DNA from: Bacilli bacterium
GTDB lineage: Bacteria; Bacillota_I; Bacilli_A; RFN20; CAG-288
Direction: 5' to 3'
Assembly (NCBI GenBank): GCA_900763245.1
Contig: CAAFJQ010000039.1
Span: 1 to 13,009, forward strand
Length of the DNA: 13,009 bases
In this document: one piece after another, positions 1-6,605 of the stretch
How positions within the stretch are numbered: the first letter of the stretch is position 1
Layout: each line of letters starts with the position of its first letter
Made by a program: the position numbers and the translations under genes
Notes under the pieces: generated by a model
Told to the model about the DNA's origin: nothing
What the model saw: the letters and a program-made list of their open reading frames with translations, nothing else
Database searches by the model: none

Positions 1-20
1 AGATTGGAGAATTCTAATTT

Positions 21-2630
21 ATGAGAAAAATGACCAGTGATGAAATCCGTGATACTTGGCTTAACTTCTTCCATGAGCATGGCCACTATATCGAACCATC
101 TGCTTCTTTAGTCCCGAACAATGATCCCACCCTGCTTTGGATCAATGCCGGCGTTGCCGCATTGAAGAAATACTTCGACGGCACTTTGACACCAAAGCAC
201 AGAAGAATCACAAATGCTCAGAAGTGCATCCGTACCAATGATATCGACAATGTCGGACACACTGCAAGACATCATACCTTCTTTGAAATGATGGGTAACT
301 TTTCTATCGGCGATTATTTCAGAAACGAAGTCATTCCCTGGGCTTATGAACTTCTCACCTCTGACAAATATTACGGCTTAGATCCTCATAAGCTTTATGT
401 CACCTATTATCCTGATGACAAAGAAACGCATGATCTCTGGGTCAAGTGCGGCATCCCGGAAGAGAACATGGTTCCTTCCGTCAACAATTTCTGGGAAATC
501 GGTGAAGGTCCGTGCGGTCCTGATACTGAAATCAACTATGACCGCGGTGAAAAATGGGATCCTGAACACTTAGGACTCAAACTTCTTCAGGACGATATGG
601 ATAATGACCGTTATATCGAATTGTGGAACATCGTCTTCTCTCAGTTCAACTCCATGCCTGGCGTTGCAAGAAAAGACTACAAACAGCTCCCTCAGAAGAA
701 CATCGATACCGGTGCCGGTCTTGAAAGACTCGCCTGCATCATGCAGGATGCTGAAACAAATTTCGAAACCGATCTTTTCATGCCGTATATCAAAGCTCTT
801 GAAGAAAAAGCAGAATTCCCTTATGAAGGAAAACACAGACTCGCCTATCGTGTCATCGCAGATCACATCCGTTCCATCACCTTTGCTTTGGCAGATGGCG
901 CAGTCTTCTCTAACGATGGCAGAGGCTATGTCTTAAAGAGACTTCTCCGCCGCGCTTCCCGTTATGCACAGACACTTGGTCTTCCTGCCGGAACCCTCGC
1001 TTCCCTTGTTCCTCTTGTCACAGAGAACATGGCTCACTTCTATCCTTATCTCAAGGATCATCAGGAAAGAACAATGAAGATGATCTCCAGTGAAGAGAAC
1101 AAATTTGCCAACACATTGAAGACAGGCGAAAAACTTCTTTCTCAGTATCTGAAGAAAGAAGGAGATACCTTATCCGCTGAAGACGCCTTCCGTCTTGCCG
1201 ATACCTATGGTTTCCCGTTTGAACTCACAAAGGAAATCGCAGAAGACTCTGGTAAGAAAGTCGATGTGGAAGGTTATGAAAAACTTCTTGAAGCCAGCAA
1301 GGAACTTGCAAGAAAGAGCCGTGGAGACAAGCAGTCCTTCGGACTTCAGTCCAAAGACCTCATCGCCTTCACTGCAAACAGCGAGTTCACCTATGAAGAA
1401 GGAAAAGACTTCACATCCAAAGTCAACGGCCTCTTCATCGATGGCGTCAAAGTAGACTCCATCCAGGAAGAAGGAGATGTCTGCTTCGAAAAGACAGATT
1501 TCTACGCCTTATCAGGCGGTCAGGTCTCCGATACTGGTTTCATCCATAACGACAGCTGTGAAGCTGAAGTCACCGATGTCAAGGCAAGCAACCACGGACA
1601 GCACTTGCTCCATGTCAAAGTCTTGTACGGCGAGATCAAGATGGGTGATGAATTTGAAGAAAGAGTCGATTGGCAGAGAAGAAACAGAATCAGAAAGAAC
1701 CACTCTGCAACACATCTCTTGCAGAAAGCACTTCAGGAAAAGGTCTCTAATGAAATCCATCAGGAAGGTGCTTATTACGATGATGAACTTCTCCGTTTCG
1801 ATATCAACTTCGATAGCAAGATGAGCGAAGAACAGCTCAACAACGTCGAAAGACGTGTCAATGAGAAGATCTTCGAATCTCTTCCTGTCAAGACCGAAAT
1901 CCTTTCTAAGGAAGACGCAATGAAGAAGAATGCTATGCATCTCTTCTCTGAGAAATACGGCGATAAAGTCAGAGTTGTTTCCATGGGCGACTATTCCATG
2001 GAATTCTGTGGTGGCACACATGTCGACAACACTTCCGAAATCGGATTGTTTGTCATCGCAAGCGAAGAGAGCGTCGCTGCCGGTATCAGAAGACTCACTT
2101 GCTACACCGGCATGAAAGCCTATGAGTTCTTAAAGGAGAAACAAGCTCTTATCAATGAAGCTGCTGCTCTCCTCAAGATCAATTCCGATAAGGGTGTCCG
2201 CAGTAAGATCATGTCCAACAATGACCTTATCTCCTCTTTGAACAACACCATCAAGACATTAAGAGAAGAAAGCGCCAATAATCTTGTCGGCGAACTCGAA
2301 AGCAAGATCGAGACTGTCAACGGCAAAGAGCTTCTTGTCCATACCATCAAGAATCTCACTCATGAACAGGAAGATACTTTGACTCATAACCTCATCGACA
2401 AGCATCCTTCCTTGCTTCTCTTCTTAGCCATCGATAACGGCGAAAAGAAAGACATCGTCGCAGGAAGAGGAAAAGACTTAGCCTCTATCAAAGCCGGTGT
2501 CGTCATGAAGGAATGCTCTGCTCTTCTCTCTGGAAGAGGCGGCGGAAGACCGGATGTCGCATTCGGTGCAACAGATGACCTCTCTTCTTTAAGCAAAGTC
2601 AAAGAGCACTTATTAGGACTTCTCAAGTGA
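21..2630 (+). CDS. alaS: Alanyl-tRNA synthetase
   Basis: Cytoplasmic class II synthetase that charges tRNA-Ala and hydrolyses mischarged Ser/Gly-tRNA-Ala. At 869 residues it has the full family length. The catalytic core shows DPTLLWINAG near residue 35, the motif-2 region TARHHTFFEMMGNFS at 81-95, NIDTGAGLERL at 227-237 and DGRGYVLKRLLRRA at 299-312. The editing domain carries the zinc-binding HSATH (H561, H565) and CGGTH (C663, H667). A C-terminal DHHA1 domain ends with the glycine-rich SGRGGGRPD at 837-845. The ATG at 21 is preferred over the in-frame ATG at 30 because GGAGA at 6-10 sits 10 bases before it. Its stop overlaps the ruvX start by 4 bases. Only 20 upstream bases are visible, so promoter and leader (for example a T-box) cannot be judged. 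Confidence 0.98.
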   Translation: MRKMTSDEIRDTWLNFFHEHGHYIEPSASLVPNNDPTLLWINAGVAALKKYFDGTLTPKHRRITNAQKCIRTNDIDNVGHTARHHTFFEMMGNFSIGDYFRNEVIPWAYELLTSDKYYGLDPHKLYVTYYPDDKETHDLWVKCGIPEENMVPSVNNFWEIGEGPCGPDTEINYDRGEKWDPEHLGLKLLQDDMDNDRYIELWNIVFSQFNSMPGVARKDYKQLPQKNIDTGAGLERLACIMQDAETNFETDLFMPYIKALEEKAEFPYEGKHRLAYRVIADHIRSITFALADGAVFSNDGRGYVLKRLLRRASRYAQTLGLPAGTLASLVPLVTENMAHFYPYLKDHQERTMKMISSEENKFANTLKTGEKLLSQYLKKEGDTLSAEDAFRLADTYGFPFELTKEIAEDSGKKVDVEGYEKLLEASKELARKSRGDKQSFGLQSKDLIAFTANSEFTYEEGKDFTSKVNGLFIDGVKVDSIQEEGDVCFEKTDFYALSGGQVSDTGFIHNDSCEAEVTDVKASNHGQHLLHVKVLYGEIKMGDEFEERVDWQRRNRIRKNHSATHLLQKALQEKVSNEIHQEGAYYDDELLRFDINFDSKMSEEQLNNVERRVNEKIFESLPVKTEILSKEDAMKKNAMHLFSEKYGDKVRVVSMGDYSMEFCGGTHVDNTSEIGLFVIASEESVAAGIRRLTCYTGMKAYEFLKEKQALINEAAALLKINSDKGVRSKIMSNNDLISSLNNTIKTLREESANNLVGELESKIETVNGKELLVHTIKNLTHEQEDTLTHNLIDKHPSLLLFLAIDNGEKKDIVAGRGKDLASIKAGVVMKECSALLSGRGGGRPDVAFGATDDLSSLSKVKEHLLGLLK

Positions 2631-3073
2631 AAAAGAACCTTCTCGCACTCGATTTAGGAAAAGGATCATTAGGTGTCGCAATCTCAAGAAGCGGTATGTT
2701 CATCACACCGATCACCAACTTAAGATTCCACGCCATGCAGTTTTCCGAAGCGATCGATTACCTGAAAGAATTATTGATGGTAGAAAAAGTCGAAACATTC
2801 GTTCTCGGTCTTCCTTTGTTTCCAAGCGGAGATGACTGTGAGATGACTTCTGTCGTGAAACAGTTTGCTGAAATGCTGAAAGAGAATTTCCCAGATATTG
2901 AAATCGTCTTCCAAGATGAAAGATATTCGACTCTTGAAGCGTCATCTGTCCTTCATAAACAGGGACAAAACAGCAAAAAGCAGCATAAAGGCATCGATGC
3001 CGCTGCTAGCTGCGTCATCTTAAAACGCTACCTTATCTCCATCGGTCAGATGGATGATATCGCAATGTACTAA
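2627..3073 (+). CDS. ruvX: YqgF/RuvX-family RNase H-like nuclease
   Basis: Small RNase H-fold protein of the YqgF/RuvX family. Family members are implicated in 16S rRNA 5'-end processing and are annotated as putative Holliday junction resolvases. At 148 residues it is of normal length. Three acidic active-site positions are visible: D9 in LALDLGKGSLGVAIS, D97 in the QDERYSTLEA motif, and D124 in GIDAAASCVILKRYL. VLGLPLFPSG at 59-68 matches the conserved GLP strand. Two positions differ from the usual first motif: the D of the common 'SD' is R21, and the R/T position is S14. The start is GTG, overlapping the alaS stop as GTGA. AGGA at 2615-2618, inside alaS, sits 8 bases upstream, so translation is probably coupled. 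In many Bacillota a DUF965 (IreB) gene sits between alaS and this gene; it is absent here. Confidence 0.93.
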   Translation: MKKNLLALDLGKGSLGVAISRSGMFITPITNLRFHAMQFSEAIDYLKELLMVEKVETFVLGLPLFPSGDDCEMTSVVKQFAEMLKENFPDIEIVFQDERYSTLEASSVLHKQGQNSKKQHKGIDAAASCVILKRYLISIGQMDDIAMY

Positions 3074-3077
3074 TTAA

Positions 3078-3123
3078 AAAAAGACTATTACATCAGGTTA
3101 TTATCCGAAGTGATAGTCTTTTT
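3078..3123. terminator. Bidirectional intrinsic terminator between ruvX and the phosphatase gene
   Basis: AAAAAGACTAT at 3078-3088 pairs with ATAGTCTTTTT at 3113-3123. The stem extends inward by one T-G, one A-T and one C-G pair (GACTATTAC against GTGATAGTC). On the plus strand the arm ends in five T residues, closing alaS-ruvX. On the minus strand the other arm ends in seven T residues (3082 down to 3076), closing the convergent phosphatase gene, whose stop lies just outside at 3129-3131. The loop of about 18 bases is rather long for an intrinsic terminator, but the A/T tracts and the position between convergent genes support the call. Confidence 0.85.
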
Positions 3124-3128
3124 CTTTG

Positions 3129-3914
3129 TCAATAAGGAATGTAAGGGATGTATTTAGAAACAATCTCTGATAGTTTCTTTAGATTTTCTTGGTTGTTTGC
3201 CGCGAGTAAGAGCTGTGGTCTATCATGGGTTACTTTCTTGTCATGAAGAGAACAGAGAACACCGCCTGCCTCCTTCAGTATCAATTCACCGCCAGAATAA
3301 TCATAGGGGTAAACACGAAAAGCGAAGTAAAGCTCTCCTTGTCCTAAGGCGATATAGCAAAGCTCTAATGCCGCACTGCCGAAGCGGCGGATGTCATTGA
3401 CCTGATGGAAAACTTCTTTCGTCATTTCGATGCAGGGATCTGCATACTTCTTCTCATACAAAGAGAAGCCGGTATAGAAGATGCTGTGTTTGAAGTCTCT
3501 GTCTGAAACATGAATCTTCTTTCCCTGAAAATAGGCTCCTTTTCCTTTTACGGCGTAGAACATCTCATCTTTGAAAAGATTGTATACGCAGGAGAAGACC
3601 AATTCATTGTTGTGCAACAATCCGACTGAGATTGCACATTCCGGAATCCGTCTTGTATAGTTCATCGTTCCGTCAATCGGGTCGATGATGAATACATATT
3701 CTGCTTTCGGAAGGCTGTTGTATCCTTCTTCTTCGCAATAGAACATAGAGCCTGGAATGATTTCAGAGAGCTTCTTCATCAAATCGCGCTGTATGAGAAC
3801 ATCGCTGTCTGTGACTGCGTTCTCAGCGCCGCCTTTCTCTTTGACGGATGAGAATGAGAGATGCTCTCTTCCTATTTTTCTGACTTCTTCTACAATGGTC
3901 TGATACTGGTTCAT
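3129..3914 (-). CDS. Inositol monophosphatase family phosphatase (SuhB/CysQ/FBPase-like)
   Basis: Cytoplasmic Mg2+-dependent phosphomonoesterase of the inositol monophosphatase superfamily, 261 residues, a normal length. Metal and substrate motifs are in order: K27 and a VTDSD segment at 34-38; the EEE at 61-63 in the 'SEE' position; the signature IIDPIDGTMNY at 77-86, with D78, D81, G82 and T83; and a C-terminal FGSAALELCYIALGQGEL segment followed by D205 in VYPYDYSGGELILKEAGG. Here the usual PWD is PYD, with the metal-binding aspartate kept. Substrate cannot be read from the sequence: inositol phosphates, PAP/PAPS or sugar bisphosphates are all possible. It follows the DUF438-type gene with only two bases between stop and ATG and no convincing Shine-Dalgarno of its own, so it is probably translated by coupling. 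It ends against the bidirectional terminator. Confidence 0.9.
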   Translation of the reverse strand: MNQYQTIVEEVRKIGREHLSFSSVKEKGGAENAVTDSDVLIQRDLMKKLSEIIPGSMFYCEEEGYNSLPKAEYVFIIDPIDGTMNYTRRIPECAISVGLLHNNELVFSCVYNLFKDEMFYAVKGKGAYFQGKKIHVSDRDFKHSIFYTGFSLYEKKYADPCIEMTKEVFHQVNDIRRFGSAALELCYIALGQGELYFAFRVYPYDYSGGELILKEAGGVLCSLHDKKVTHDRPQLLLAANNQENLKKLSEIVSKYIPYIPY

Positions 3915-3916
3915 AA

Positions 3917-4549
3917 TTACAATCTGATGAGTGCAAAGCCCATCATCCTTTCCTGAATATATAATTCAAACAGCGCTATCTCATCCATATTGTCTTCCAA
4001 CACCGGGAAGAAGAATCTGTTCTCATAGACAATATTCGATTCGATCTCATCTAATACGGCCTTTATTTCATCAATATAGAAGAAGGGATTGATTCCGGCA
4101 TCGTTTTTGACCTTGATCTGTTTCAGGGATACAAGGACATGATCCTCTTTTTCCTTGTAGAATGTCAACTTGTCGATTCCGTATTTGTCCAATAATGGGA
4201 AGATGAGTTTCTGCATCTTATCATAATGAAGAGATAGAATCTGAATGCGTTGCAATGTTTCTTTCAGCATATGGAGAGAAACTTCATCTTCATGATTCAG
4301 ATCCATTCGTATCGTCTTCATCAAGGCACGGAAAGCACCGTTTTCTTCCGCTAAAAGAACAAGCGGATTCTTTTCATCAGACAAAGAAGTGACAGCTTCT
4401 TTTCTGATTTCAGGAATCTTGGCCTGAGAGGAAGTCTCCCAATTGTCTTTTTTGAACAATTGGTCAAACTCCTTCTGGACCTCTTCTTCGCTTTTTCCCT
4501 CTTTCAATTCATCAAGCATTCTTTTCAGTTCTTTTTCTTTATCAGGCAT
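3917..4549 (-). CDS. Short DUF438/hemerythrin-like (HHE) domain protein with altered ligand residues
   Basis: 210 residues. Residues 4-33 (KEKELKRMLDELKEGKSEEE and on to KEFDQLF) resemble the N-terminal DUF438 helix pair. Residues 61-200 resemble the four-helix hemerythrin-like HHE bundle that follows in DUF438 proteins: NPLVLLAEEN at 61-70, HYDKMQKLIFPLLDKYGI at 108-125, a helix with H137, and YENRFFFPVLEDN at 175-187. Two usual ligand positions look changed, judging by remembered family consensus: HPV becomes NPL (N61), and the glutamate of HYxRKE becomes Q113. H108, H137 and E176 remain. The PAS domain found in many DUF438 proteins is missing. A longer reading frame runs to 4663, but GAGGGG at 4559-4564, nine bases before this ATG, and the start of family similarity fix the start here. 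Function is unknown; a degenerate metal or redox sensor is one possibility. Confidence 0.72.
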   Translation of the reverse strand: MPDKEKELKRMLDELKEGKSEEEVQKEFDQLFKKDNWETSSQAKIPEIRKEAVTSLSDEKNPLVLLAEENGAFRALMKTIRMDLNHEDEVSLHMLKETLQRIQILSLHYDKMQKLIFPLLDKYGIDKLTFYKEKEDHVLVSLKQIKVKNDAGINPFFYIDEIKAVLDEIESNIVYENRFFFPVLEDNMDEIALFELYIQERMMGFALIRL

Positions 4550-4558
4550 GAATAGAAA

Positions 4559-4564
4559 CCCCTC
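4559..4564 (-). promoter_or_regulatory. Ribosome binding site that sets the DUF438-protein start
   Basis: On the minus strand this reads GAGGGG, followed by nine bases and the ATG at 4549-4547. It rejects the 38-residue N-terminal extension of the open frame, which would start at 4663 inside the pstS ribosome binding site region and within this gene's own promoter. Confidence 0.8.
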
Positions 4565-4571
4565 ATAATTT

Positions 4572-4598
4572 TTTACATTTGCTTTACATTGTTTTACA
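4572..4598 (+). promoter_or_regulatory. Three tandem Pho boxes (PhoP binding site)
   Basis: TTTACA occurs at 4572-4577, 4583-4588 and 4593-4598, with gaps of 5 and 4 bases, about one helical turn apart. This matches the Bacillus-type PhoP box, TT(A/T/C)ACA direct repeats separated by roughly 5 bases, and it reads in the pst direction. The block lies about 33 bases upstream of the pst -10 candidate. The operon it precedes ends with phoP-phoR, so autoregulation by phosphate starvation is expected. It also lies in the transcribed leader of the minus-strand unit. Confidence 0.82.
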
Positions 4599-4613
4599 TC
4601 ACTAAGGTAGTGA
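4599..4613. repeat. Perfect 6-bp inverted repeat in the pst promoter
   Basis: TCACTA (4599-4604), spacer AGG, TAGTGA (4608-4613). The palindrome starts directly after the last Pho box and occupies the place where the -35 element of the pst promoter would be. It could be an operator for a second dimeric regulator, or a small hairpin in the minus-strand leader RNA. A six-base inverted repeat can arise by chance, so its role is open. Confidence 0.45.
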
Positions 4614-4630
4614 AGAAAAACAAATGCTTC

Positions 4631-4636
4631 TATGAT
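4631..4636 (+). promoter_or_regulatory. Candidate -10 element of the pst operon promoter
   Basis: TATGAT lies 29 bases before the pstS ATG. With 16-18 base spacing, the region around 4607-4614 (GTAGTGAA) shows no resemblance to TTGACA, and there is no TGn extension. A promoter with a usable -10 but no -35 fits activator dependence, here on PhoP at the adjacent Pho boxes. It overlaps by two bases the -10 of the opposite promoter. Confidence 0.55.
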
Positions 4637-4663
4637 TGTAGCGTAATTAATGAAAGAGGTCAA
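4635..4663 (-). promoter_or_regulatory. Sigma-A-type promoter for the DUF438/phosphatase unit
   Basis: On the minus strand, TTGACC (4663-4658), a 17-base spacer and TACAAT (4640-4635) give five of six matches at each hexamer with ideal spacing. The transcript would begin near 4628 and carry a leader of about 80 bases before the ATG at 4549, reading through the palindrome and the Pho boxes. The -35 overlaps the pstS ribosome binding site and the -10 overlaps the pst -10, so the two promoters should not be occupied together. Confidence 0.65.
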
Positions 4664-4665
4664 AA

Positions 4666-5649
4666 ATGAAAAACAAAACCTGTAAGAAAATGCTGATGAG
4701 TGTCATTTTCTTCGCAACCTTGACTGGTTGTGGAAACAATGCGACTGAATTCGAGACGGAAAGTGCAAAGCCGACTGAAACCGCAAATGCCGATTTCGAT
4801 AAGACAAAGAACATCACCTGCTACACAAGAGATACCACTTCCGGTACAAGAGATGGTTTCTTCACCAAGATCGGCCTTGAAAAAAACAAGGCCAGCAACG
4901 ATGGCTTGGTCACAAGCATCGTCGAAACCACATCCAACGGAAATATGATCCAGTCCATCAAGAACGATAAGTTCTCTTTAGGATATATCTCCTTGGCATC
5001 CTTAGAAAATTCCGGTGTCAAAGGTCTTACTTACGATAACGTTGTTCCTAGCGAAGCCAACGTTCTCAATGAAACCTATGAATTGACAAGAAACTTCAAC
5101 TATGTTGTCAGAAACGATTATGCTGCTGATAGCAAGGTCAAGCAGATCGTCGATGCTTTCATCGCTTATTCCACCACAATCGAAGGAAAGAGCATCATCA
5201 AACAGAACGATGGCATCATCGCTTTAAGCAATACCGATAAATCCTGGAAGGACATTAAAGCCAATTATCCTATCACCTTAGAAGATAATTCCAAAGCAAC
5301 TGTCAGAATCGGCGGTTCCACATCTTGCGAAAAGATTGCAAAAGCTCTCACTTCCGCCTTCTCTCCTCTATGCGGCAACTTCATCGCAAGCCATAACCAC
5401 ACTGGTTCAGGCGATGCTTACAAACATACACAGGGCAAGAACAAAGATGAAGCCAACGGACTTGATATCGGTTATCTTTCCCGCGAATTAGAAGAGAACG
5501 AACCTGCGGCTACGGGCACTCACGGAAAGATCTGCACCGATGCAATCGTTGCAGTCGTCAACAAAGCCAATCCGCTCACATCAACTACCATGGAAATCTT
5601 AAAAGCGGTCTATACCGGCGAAAAGAAGACTTGGAAAGAATTATTCTAA
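4666..5649 (+). CDS. pstS: Phosphate ABC transporter substrate-binding lipoprotein, half-domains in permuted order
   Basis: Extracytoplasmic phosphate receptor of the Pst importer. The N-terminus is a lipoprotein signal with lipobox LTGC (C22), then a T/E/A-rich linker to about residue 44. The two halves of the PstS fold are both present but reversed. Residues 48-190 carry what is normally the second half: R55, TSGTRDGFF (58-66; E. coli R135/S139/G140/T141 region), LGYISL (105-110), and an NVVPSEANV/ELTRNF stretch (125-144). Residues 212-327 carry what is normally the first half: GGSTS (216-220), HTGSG (245-249), LDIGYLSREL (266-275), DAIVAVVN (292-299) and YTGEKKTWKELF at the very end. In ordinary PstS the W-K segment leads into the R-SGTR segment, so the break falls at the hinge. 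AAAGAGG at 4653-4659 is the ribosome binding site. It is the first gene of the operon and follows the Pho boxes. Confidence 0.92.
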   Translation: MKNKTCKKMLMSVIFFATLTGCGNNATEFETESAKPTETANADFDKTKNITCYTRDTTSGTRDGFFTKIGLEKNKASNDGLVTSIVETTSNGNMIQSIKNDKFSLGYISLASLENSGVKGLTYDNVVPSEANVLNETYELTRNFNYVVRNDYAADSKVKQIVDAFIAYSTTIEGKSIIKQNDGIIALSNTDKSWKDIKANYPITLEDNSKATVRIGGSTSCEKIAKALTSAFSPLCGNFIASHNHTGSGDAYKHTQGKNKDEANGLDIGYLSRELEENEPAATGTHGKICTDAIVAVVNKANPLTSTTMEILKAVYTGEKKTWKELF

Positions 5650-5650
5650 T

Positions 5651-6604
5651 ATGAGATATCTTGACCGTGATCAGTGTTTTAAGAAAGCGATCAAGAATGC
5701 AAAAGCGGACAGAATTGTCCGCTATTTGCTGTTTTTCGTTGCTTTTTTAGCATCAGTATCGATTTTATTTGTCATCGTCTTCATCTTCATCAAAGGACTG
5801 AAGCCCTTCATTTCCGAATATGAGATCGAAGGAGAAAAATATCGTGTCAGTTTCTTCTCTTTCCTCTTCGGCAACACTTGGCTGAAAGGAAAAACCGATT
5901 ATTCGATCGGTTTCATCATCATCAATACCATCTATATCGCAATTCTGACTATGCTGCTTACAGCTCCTATCTCTGTCTTCACCGCACTTGTAATTGTCAG
6001 AATGACGCCAAAGCCTGTCAGTGCCGTATTGAATACGATCATTGAGATTCTCGCCTCCATCCCTTCTGTCATCTATGGCATGTTCGGTCTAGGTCTTGTA
6101 ACAGGCTGGGCGAAAAACCTGTCTGAATTATTCAATTACCAATCAGCAGGCGGTCTTTCGACTTTCTCTGTTGTCTTAGTCTTAACGATGATGTCTGTTC
6201 CGACTGTCACCATGCTCTCTATCACTTCTTTGAAAGCAGTCAACAGCAATTTGGAAAAAGGTTCCTTGGCGCTTGGTGCATCAAGAAGCGAAACAAACTT
6301 CAAAGTCATCATACCTGCAGCCAAATCCGGTATCTTCTCCGGACTCATCTTAGGTCTCAGCCGCGCTTTAGGCGAAGCGACTGCTGTTTCCATGGTCGCG
6401 GGAAACAGGCTTTCCGGTCCTAGTTTCAATATATTCTCAACGACAAGAACTCTGACTTCCACAATGCTTTCCGGCATCAGTGAAGCGAGCGGTCTGAACT
6501 ACGATATCCGTTTTTCAGTTGGCATCATGCTGATTTTCATCATCATCTTCTTCAACCTGATGCTCAATTTCATGAAGAGAAGACTGGAAAAGAGAGGACT
6601 CTAG
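5651..6604 (+). CDS. pstC: Phosphate ABC transporter permease PstC
   Basis: Inner-membrane permease half of the Pst phosphate importer, pairing with PstA. It has 317 residues, a usual length. A first membrane helix lies at about 24-48, then an outward loop to about 85, and further helices at roughly 88-116, 130-152, 171-195, 226-250 and 288-308. The EAA loop that docks on the ATPase is clear at 204-242, GSLALGASRSETNFKVIIPA through LGLSRALGEA. The ATG follows the pstS stop by a single base; the only Shine-Dalgarno-like run, GGAAAG at 5633-5638, is far, so coupling to pstS is likely. No internal terminator separates it from its neighbours. Confidence 0.95.
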   Translation: MRYLDRDQCFKKAIKNAKADRIVRYLLFFVAFLASVSILFVIVFIFIKGLKPFISEYEIEGEKYRVSFFSFLFGNTWLKGKTDYSIGFIIINTIYIAILTMLLTAPISVFTALVIVRMTPKPVSAVLNTIIEILASIPSVIYGMFGLGLVTGWAKNLSELFNYQSAGGLSTFSVVLVLTMMSVPTVTMLSITSLKAVNSNLEKGSLALGASRSETNFKVIIPAAKSGIFSGLILGLSRALGEATAVSMVAGNRLSGPSFNIFSTTRTLTSTMLSGISEASGLNYDIRFSVGIMLIFIIIFFNLMLNFMKRRLEKRGL

Positions 6605-6605
6605 C

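Noticed and set aside
1512..2021. 169-codon open frame antisense to alaS
   Set aside because: It lies wholly inside a strongly conserved gene, has no recognisable domain or ribosome binding site, and similar antisense frames occur over other genes here because of codon bias.
4550..4663. N-terminal extension of the DUF438-type gene to an ATG at 4663
   Set aside because: The extra 38 codons run through the minus promoter, the palindrome and the Pho boxes, have no ribosome binding site and no family similarity. GAGGGG at 4559-4564 supports the ATG at 4549.
4666..5649. Frameshift, truncation or assembly error as the cause of the unusual PstS order
   Set aside because: The frame is a single uninterrupted ORF with its own ribosome binding site and lipobox at the front and a stop one base before pstC. 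Both halves are complete, and codon use is like that of the neighbours.
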